From Elusimicrobiota bacterium (GTDB taxonomy: Bacteria > Elusimicrobiota > Elusimicrobia > UBA1565 > UBA9628), in the NCBI GenBank assembly GCA_023213235.1, contig CP096137.1, positions 2,528,908-2,592,907 of the forward strand: DNA of 64,000 bases, written 5' to 3'. This document shows, in pieces, positions 59,302 to 64,000 of this stretch. Each line of letters begins with the position of its first letter. The first letter of the stretch is position 1. The position numbers and the translations under genes were made by a program. Under the pieces are notes generated by a model. That model was given only the letters and a program-made list of their open reading frames with translations, was not told where the DNA came from and made no database searches.

Positions 59302-60600
59302 TTACCATGTCGAAATAAGGAGCCCTTTTCCCTCGGGAAGGACGCTCTTTATCCGCCCCCCGGGTCGATGACGGCGGAGCCCTCGTTGGGGATGCAGCGG
59401 ACGAGGTATTTCCCGGTTTCCACGGCCCGCAGGCGCGCGCGCATCATATGGAGGGCGGGGTGGTTCGTGCCCCGGAAAAGGCCGTCGTTGGCGATGGAGA
59501 GGAGGACGTCGGCCCCCGCCTTGCCGGCCAGGCGAGAGGGCCGCGAGGACACGTCGTCGAAGCACGGCAGCAGGGCGACCTTGCCCAGGCCCGGGATGGG
59601 GATGGGGCGGGACTCCGTCCCGGCGACCGTCATGGGGCGGCCGACCGGAGAGGGGTGCAAAGCGGCCTGGGAGTCGTAAAGGGTTCCGTCGGGGGCGAAG
59701 ACGAGGCCCATGACCCAGGCCTGCTTGCCGTAGGCCAGCGGCGTCACGGGGGCGTCGGTCCCGAGCGCCAGGAACGCCTTGGACCTGCGCGCCAGGTCCC
59801 CCAGCGGCCCGGCTCGCGGTAGACATCCTCGGGGAGCTGATATTGAGGGAAGAGGATGAGATCGGCGCCCTTGGCCGAGGCCTCGAGGGCCATCGACTCG
59901 TAGGCGCGGAAGAGCTCCGTGCCGTGCGAGGCCCGCCACTCCCACGGGAACGGCAGGTCGTGCTGGGCGCAGGCGATCGTGAAGCCGCCCGACGGGCGCG
60001 GCGCCGCGTCGAGCGCGCGCAGACGCGCGGCCCCCAAAGTCCCGTCGCGGCCGCGAGCGCCGCCGCGGCGGCGGCATAGGGCCACGCGCGCCGTCTCTCG
60101 ACGACGACCCGCGCCAGCAGGCCGTTGACGAGCAGGACGAGGAACAGCAGCCCCGTCTCTCCGACGAGCCGCGCCGGCTGCAGCCACGGCGCGGGCAGCG
60201 GCGCATGGAGCCCCGTCAGCAGGACGATCGAGCCGAAAAAGGGACGCAGCGGGTTGTCGGCGACGAGCATGGGCAGCACCCACGCGGCCGCGGGGACGAA
60301 CGGACGCGCCCGCTCCGGCAGCGCGCGCGCGCGGCGGCAGGCCTCGGCGACGTACGCGCCGTACAGGGCGCCGAGCAGCACGACGCCGGCGAGCACGTGC
60401 CAGCCGAGCCGCGACGTCCAGCCGAAGAGCCAGGCCGCGTAGACCGCTCCGAACACGGCGCCCTGGACGAGCGCCGCGCGCCGGTCCTTCGACCTTTCGG
60501 CGGCCGCGACGAGCGGCGCCCAGGCGACGCAGGCCAGGAAGCCCAGGCCGTACGGAGGGATGGCCAGCGAGAGCAGGACCGCCGAGACGAGGCCGCTCAC
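59302..60600 (-). CDS. apolipoprotein N-acyltransferase-like protein with altered active site, three frame breaks
   Basis: About 433 residues from GTG 60600. The N-terminal half is a membrane domain like Lnt (AIPPYGLGFLACVAWAPLVA, PFFGSIVLLTGLHAPLP). The C-terminal nitrilase domain shows SIANDGLFRGTNHPAL, MMRARLRAVETGKYLVR and GSAVIDPGGRIKS, all Lnt-like, and a Cys in LPCFDD at the nucleophile position. However, the usual Glu in the 'PE' motif is Gln (ILFPQYQLPED), and the catalytic-Lys segment reads LYDSQAALHPSP with no Lys. It may be a divergent or inactive paralog. Breaks at 60031-60035, about 59807-59812 and 59356-59361 are each one missing base. It sits within a cluster of surface proteins. 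Confidence 0.75.
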   Translation of the reverse strand: MSGLVSAVLLSLAIPPYGLGFLACVAWAPLVAAAERSKDRRAALVQGAVFGAVYAAWLFGWTSRLGWHVLAGVVLLGALYGAYVAEACRRARALPERARPFVPAAAWVLPMLVADNPLRPFFGSIVLLTGLHAPLPAPWLQPARLVGETGLLFLVLLVNGLLARVVVERRRAWPYAAAAAALAAATGLWGPRVCARSTRRRARRAASRSPAPSTTCRSRGSGGPRTARSSSAPTSRWPSRPRPRAPISSSSLNISSPRMSTASRAAGGPGAQVQGVPGARDRRPRDAAGLRQAGLGHGPRLRPRRNPLRLPGRFAPLSGRPPHDGRRDGVPPHPHPGPGQGRPAAVLRRRVLAALSPGRQGGGRRPPLHRQRRPFPGHEPPRPPYDARAPAGRGNREIPRPLHPQRGLRRHRPGGRIKSVLPEGKGLLISTW

Positions 60601-60610
60601 GCCGCCGCGC

Positions 60611-62101
60611 TCAAGACCCGAGGAAGCAGAACACCGCGCCGAAGAAGCCGTCGGGGCCGCACTCGCCCGTCTGCATCTTGCACATGTTGATCATCGGGCT
60701 GGCCATGTCCGGCTGCGGGGGCGGAGCGATGCCGAGCTCCGCGCAGAAGGACGGGACCGAGCAAGGCTGGTTGACGTTCTCGATGGCCTGCTTGAGCGGG
60801 CCCTCGCAGATCCGGCGGATATCGCGCTTGTCGCGGTCGCACGGGCCGCACTCGCACGGGTCGCTGCAGTCGCCGGGCATCCGGTTGAAGATGTCGTTGA
60901 GCTGCTGCTGCAACTCCGACATCCTCTTGTAGTGCGGCTGGCGCCCGGTCTCGCAGACCTTGACCGCCTCGGCGCACTCGGCCATCTTCTCCGGATCGAC
61001 GGTGGACGGGATGTCGGTGTCGGTCGGCACCGCGGGGATCGGCTCGTCCTTCGTCGTCAGGATGCCCGTCGTGTCGCCGTTGATCTTGCCGCCGTCGTAG
61101 ATCACGCCCGTGTTCGTCGCCGCGAACTCCGGCGGGCAGCCGTTGTCGGCGTTGCAGTTGTTGCCGACGGAGAGCACCGCGCGGCCGTTGCCGGCCGCGA
61201 GCTGGACGAACGCCTTCTGTCCGCTGATCACGTTCTGCGCGACCATGCCCTTCGAGATGCTCGCCTTCACCGCGGAGACGCGCGGGCCGGAGATGCGCCC
61301 GGCCGCGCCGGAGATCTTGCTCTTCGGCACCGAGAGGCTGGGCAGGCCCGACGTGCCTCCCTTGACCGTGTCGCCGAGCGTGCCGCTGGCCGCGCTGCCC
61401 TTGCCGCCGCCGAAGAAGCCCGCTCCCGCGTACGCGCCGACGCCGGAACCGGAACCGTTCCCGTTGCCCGAGCCGAAGCTGCTCCCCACCGACACGCTGC
61501 CGTTGTTGCCGCCGGAAAAGCCGTTGGTGAAGCCGGAGCCGAACGCGCTGCGCACGAAGCCCGCGCGCTCGCCCTGCAGGTCGTCCTCGTTGAGGGCCAC
61601 CGCCGTCCCCTCGCCGCGATTGCTCGCGTCGTCGGGATTGAGCACGCCCTGCACGCTGCCGGGCTTGGCGAGCTTCTCGCCCGCCGCCGCCTTCGACTCG
61701 AGATCCTTCTTGTCGCCCTTCACGAAGCTGAGCGAGCCTCCGGCGCCGCCGGCGCCCGGGTCCCCGCCCGCGCCGCCGCGCATGAACGCGCTCCAGCCGG
61801 CCTTGCCGCCGCCTTCCTTCGCCGCGCGGAACGCCGCGACGAGGTCGCCGTAGTCCCGCTTGCCGCCGGCCAAGCCCCACTTGGAGGTGTCCATTCCCGC
61901 CTTGCCCGCGATCCACGCCACGCCGGCCGCCAGCCGCGCCCCGAACGGCAGGTGCAGGATGATGCCCGACGGAGACACGAACAGGAACGACGCGAGGACC
62001 AGCAGCAGCAGCAGCGCCGACACGGTCTTGCGCGTCTTGATGAAGAGCAGCAGCGCGGCCAACGCGCTCTTCTTCTTATTCCTCTGGATGAAGGTGGCCA
62101 T
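60611..62101 (-). CDS. Gly-rich membrane-anchored protein with Cys-rich C-terminus (496 aa)
   Basis: Basic cytoplasmic start (MATFIQRNKKKSALAALLLF), then a membrane helix (VSALLLLLVLASFLFVSPSG). Next is a Gly/Ser/Asn-rich region (SAFGSGFTNGFSGGNNGS) and a short domain with SVGNNCNADNGCPPEFAATN. The C-terminal 130 residues hold about a dozen Cys, including DCSDPCECGPCDRDKRDI and a CSVPSFCAELG motif, suggesting disulfides outside the cytoplasm. I recognise no family. The Cys-rich end suggests an extracellular or periplasmic structural role. Intact, and ten bases from the Lnt-like gene. Confidence 0.68.
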   Translation of the reverse strand: MATFIQRNKKKSALAALLLFIKTRKTVSALLLLLVLASFLFVSPSGIILHLPFGARLAAGVAWIAGKAGMDTSKWGLAGGKRDYGDLVAAFRAAKEGGGKAGWSAFMRGGAGGDPGAGGAGGSLSFVKGDKKDLESKAAAGEKLAKPGSVQGVLNPDDASNRGEGTAVALNEDDLQGERAGFVRSAFGSGFTNGFSGGNNGSVSVGSSFGSGNGNGSGSGVGAYAGAGFFGGGKGSAASGTLGDTVKGGTSGLPSLSVPKSKISGAAGRISGPRVSAVKASISKGMVAQNVISGQKAFVQLAAGNGRAVLSVGNNCNADNGCPPEFAATNTGVIYDGGKINGDTTGILTTKDEPIPAVPTDTDIPSTVDPEKMAECAEAVKVCETGRQPHYKRMSELQQQLNDIFNRMPGDCSDPCECGPCDRDKRDIRRICEGPLKQAIENVNQPCSVPSFCAELGIAPPPQPDMASPMINMCKMQTGECGPDGFFGAVFCFLGS

Positions 62102-62110
62102 GGTCTTCCT

Positions 62111-63667
62111 CTACGGCGTCGGATTGCCGTTCTGCCCCTCGATGCGTCCCGTCTCGCGGATCATGTTATCGTGGCGGATGATGCGGTCGCGGTCGGTGTG
62201 ATCCTCGCGGTTCGAGATATCGGCCGGCGGGTTGCAGTTCGACGGCGGCGTGCCCTCGTACGCGCGGTCGATGCAGTACTGGTTGATGTCGGCCTGATTC
62301 TGGTCGGTCGTGCGCGCCTTGAGCTGGTCGCTCATGTCCTCGGCCATCTTCTTCATCTTCTCGGACATCTGGACCATCATGACGCCCATGCCGACGAGCA
62401 TCGCGCCGATCGCGGCGATGACCGCGCCCCACGGGCCCCACATGATCGCGCCGATGGCGATGAGGACCACGCCGGCGGCGATCAAGGCCATGCCCTTCAT
62501 CTTCATCTCGCCGGCCTGCTTCGCGAGCTTGGCGATCGCGTTGATCGCCATCATCATCATCTCCGTCTGATCGCTGATCGCGGCGATCGGAGTCTCGGGA
62601 ACGGTGATGTCCGGCGCGCTGCCGCCGCCGCCGCCTCCGCCGCTGGTGTCGGGCGTGCCCGTCGGGCTGGTGCCGGTGCCGGGGCCGCCCTCCGTGCCGG
62701 CGGTGTTGATGTTGCCGCCGTCGAAGGCCCGCGACGCGTTGGACGACGCGCCCTCGGCGCCCGTGGAGCCGGCGCCGATCATCGACGCGCCGCGCGCCAG
62801 CTTCAGCTGGCCGAAGGCCTTGTTCGCCTTGGCGCCGCCGCGGGAAGAGCCGGCCATCGCGCGGCCGGTGCGGCTCGACGCCGTCCTGGAGATCTTCCCC
62901 TTCTCGCCGCCCTTGATGTTGAAGCGGCCCATCGCCTCGCCGAGCTTATTGGCCGCGCTGCCGCCGCCGAAGATGTTCTTCGAACCGAAGCTGCCGCCGC
63001 CGAAGCTCGAGGAGAGCTTCGCGCCGCTGAGATTATGCTCGAGGCCCGGGCGGTTCCAGTCGGAGCCCTGCGCCGCGTCCGCGGTCGCCTCCGGAGGCAC
63101 GGCGTCGCCGGCCGGAGGAGCGTCCGCGGGCGCCGCCTCTTCCGTCTTCGCCGGCGCCGCCGCGGGCTTGGCGGGATCGAACATGATCTCGCCCTTGCTC
63201 GCCAGATAGCCGGTGCGGTCCTGGCCGCCCGCGCGCACCTTCATGCTGGACGCCAGCGCGCCGAGGTCGCCGATGCCGCCGGTGCCGTCCGCGCCGCCGC
63301 CCTTGAACAGACCCATCGCGATCGCGCCGATGCCGCCGACGAACGCCAGCGCCGCCAGGCCGAGGATCGCCTTGCCCATCAAAGTCGAAGCGAGGCCCGC
63401 GATAAAGGTAGAAAGGCCGCTGAAGAACGAGCCTCCGGCCGCAGCGCCGGCCGCGCCCGCCGCCGCTCCGCCGGACGCGCTCGCCGCGCTGGCCGCGGAC
63501 CGCGCGACCGTGCCGCCCGTGGCACCGCTGAACGAGCCGCCGCCGGGCTTGGCGCCGCCCCAAGCGGCGCCCGCCTTCTTGCGCTCCTTCTCCTTCGCCT
63601 TCAAATTCGGGATATCGGCGGCGGGGGCGCCGTTGTTGACCTGGTTGACGTCGTCTTTGTTGGCCAT
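62111..63667 (-). CDS. Gly/Ala/Ser-rich multi-helix membrane protein (518 aa)
   Basis: A charged N-terminus (about 30 residues) and low-complexity Gly/Ala/Ser, then a hydrophobic region (about 80-120: LMGKAILGLAALAFVGGIGA). Another Gly/Ser/Pro linker follows (about 125-355). A second pair of helices (about 390-445: GMALIAAGVVLIAIGAIMWG, IAAIGAMLVGMGVMMVQMSE) leads to a coiled, charged tail with two Cys. The second pair resembles, in composition, the small protein encoded just upstream. No family recognised. Intact; ten bases separate it from the 60611-62101 gene. Confidence 0.66.
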   Translation of the reverse strand: MANKDDVNQVNNGAPAADIPNLKAKEKERKKAGAAWGGAKPGGGSFSGATGGTVARSAASAASASGGAAAGAAGAAAGGSFFSGLSTFIAGLASTLMGKAILGLAALAFVGGIGAIAMGLFKGGGADGTGGIGDLGALASSMKVRAGGQDRTGYLASKGEIMFDPAKPAAAPAKTEEAAPADAPPAGDAVPPEATADAAQGSDWNRPGLEHNLSGAKLSSSFGGGSFGSKNIFGGGSAANKLGEAMGRFNIKGGEKGKISRTASSRTGRAMAGSSRGGAKANKAFGQLKLARGASMIGAGSTGAEGASSNASRAFDGGNINTAGTEGGPGTGTSPTGTPDTSGGGGGGGSAPDITVPETPIAAISDQTEMMMMAINAIAKLAKQAGEMKMKGMALIAAGVVLIAIGAIMWGPWGAVIAAIGAMLVGMGVMMVQMSEKMKKMAEDMSDQLKARTTDQNQADINQYCIDRAYEGTPPSNCNPPADISNREDHTDRDRIIRHDNMIRETGRIEGQNGNPTP

Positions 63668-63688
63668 GTCTTTAGTCTCCCAAAATCC

Positions 63689-63997
63689 TTACTGCCCCGC
63701 CGCAGCCGGCTTCTTCGCCATAGCGGACGCGAACCCGCCGACGATGGTGGGAACGAAAATCTTGAGGGCAACTTCTTTCATCGCGCTCCCCGTGGTGAGT
63801 TCCGGCGTCCAAATCGCCATCGCGAGGGTCCACGTGCCGACGGCGGCGACGATGCCGCCGGCGATCTTGTCGCCCGTCATCGCGATCATCATCGCGCCGA
63901 GCGCCATCAAGATTCCGCCGATGATTCCCATCGCGACGCGGACAGCCGCCTTGATGGCCTCACCGGTGGCGAACAGCGCATTGAGCGCATTCGACAT
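63689..63997 (-). CDS. small three-helix membrane protein (102 aa)
   Basis: ATG 63997 to stop 63689. Three hydrophobic stretches: VAMGIIGGILMALGAMMIAM, IAGGIVAAVGTWTLAMAIW and KIFVPTIVGGFASAMAKK. Size and hydrophobic pattern recall VirB2/TrbC-type pilins, but there is no cleavable leader and no conjugation gene in the window, so this is only a suggestion. It is the first visible gene of the minus-strand cluster; an earlier start or further genes may lie beyond the window's right edge. Confidence 0.6.
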   Translation of the reverse strand: MSNALNALFATGEAIKAAVRVAMGIIGGILMALGAMMIAMTGDKIAGGIVAAVGTWTLAMAIWTPELTTGSAMKEVALKIFVPTIVGGFASAMAKKPAAAGQ

Positions 63998-64000
63998 CAG

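Noticed and set aside
63689..63997. Conjugative type IV secretion locus (VirB2-like pilin)
   Set aside because: Only size and hydrophobicity fit; no VirB4, VirB11, VirD4, relaxase or other conjugation gene is visible in the window.
1..64000. CRISPR arrays, tRNA and rRNA genes
   Set aside because: I looked for regularly spaced direct repeats, tRNA-like arms and rRNA cores and saw none; short tRNAs could be missed by eye.

Overview
The window is a very GC-rich, gene-dense stretch of chromosome from a Gram-negative bacterium. The evidence for two membranes is a TolC-like region, an Lnt-like protein, LysM and FecR envelope proteins, and many Sec signal peptides. The very large Ala-rich exported proteins and overall gene style make me lean to Elusimicrobiota; this is inference and nothing in the window proves it. 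I saw no rRNA, tRNA or CRISPR array. No stretch over 300 bases lacks a gene.

Layout. (1) 1-6808, plus strand: a tight operon with the end of folK, panB, an alpha/beta hydrolase, panC, a short HAMP membrane protein, a helical exported protein and a two-PDZ protein. (2) 6964-10068, minus strand: a TPR protein, glycerate kinase and glutamate dehydrogenase. (3) 10142-12213, plus strand: a CBM48-like protein and a GH57/glucodextranase-like alpha-glucan protein. (4) 12213-13026: a REP-associated (RAYT) transposase between perfect 34-bp inverted repeats. (5) 13037-17880, minus strand: a LysM/FecR protein, a sensor histidine kinase and an Ala/Pro-rich exported protein. (6) 18148-34854, minus strand: what I read as one giant gene of about 5,570 codons. 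(7) 35006-40931: an accessory zone of visibly lower GC. It holds a degenerate RAYT, palindromic repeats, three small exported proteins, and a candidate toxin/immunity cassette between two copies of the antiporter gene's 3' end. (8) 40932-45711, minus strand: a KefB-like antiporter, prolyl oligopeptidase, EngB and an RF-like protein. (9) 45722-54057, minus strand: a second giant gene of about 2,780 codons carrying a SecA-like helicase core behind a signal peptide. (10) 54181-63997, minus strand: a cluster of Gly/Ala-rich membrane or secreted proteins around an Lnt-like gene, resembling an undescribed envelope apparatus.

A major caveat runs through the window. At least 30 reading-frame breaks sit in obviously real genes. 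Essentially all behave as loss of one base, or two in a few cases, and most lie in G/C runs or GC-dinucleotide runs. When these are repaired the families read cleanly, and both giant genes become exact multiples of three. I therefore treat the breaks as probable consensus errors and give whole-gene coordinates, noting each break. If some are real, those genes are pseudogenes.

Several start codons (panB, gdhA, the CBM48 gene, the prolyl oligopeptidase, the RF-like gene, the first giant gene and the 38763 operon) lie only 6-8 nt after a -10-like hexamer, which suggests leaderless transcripts.
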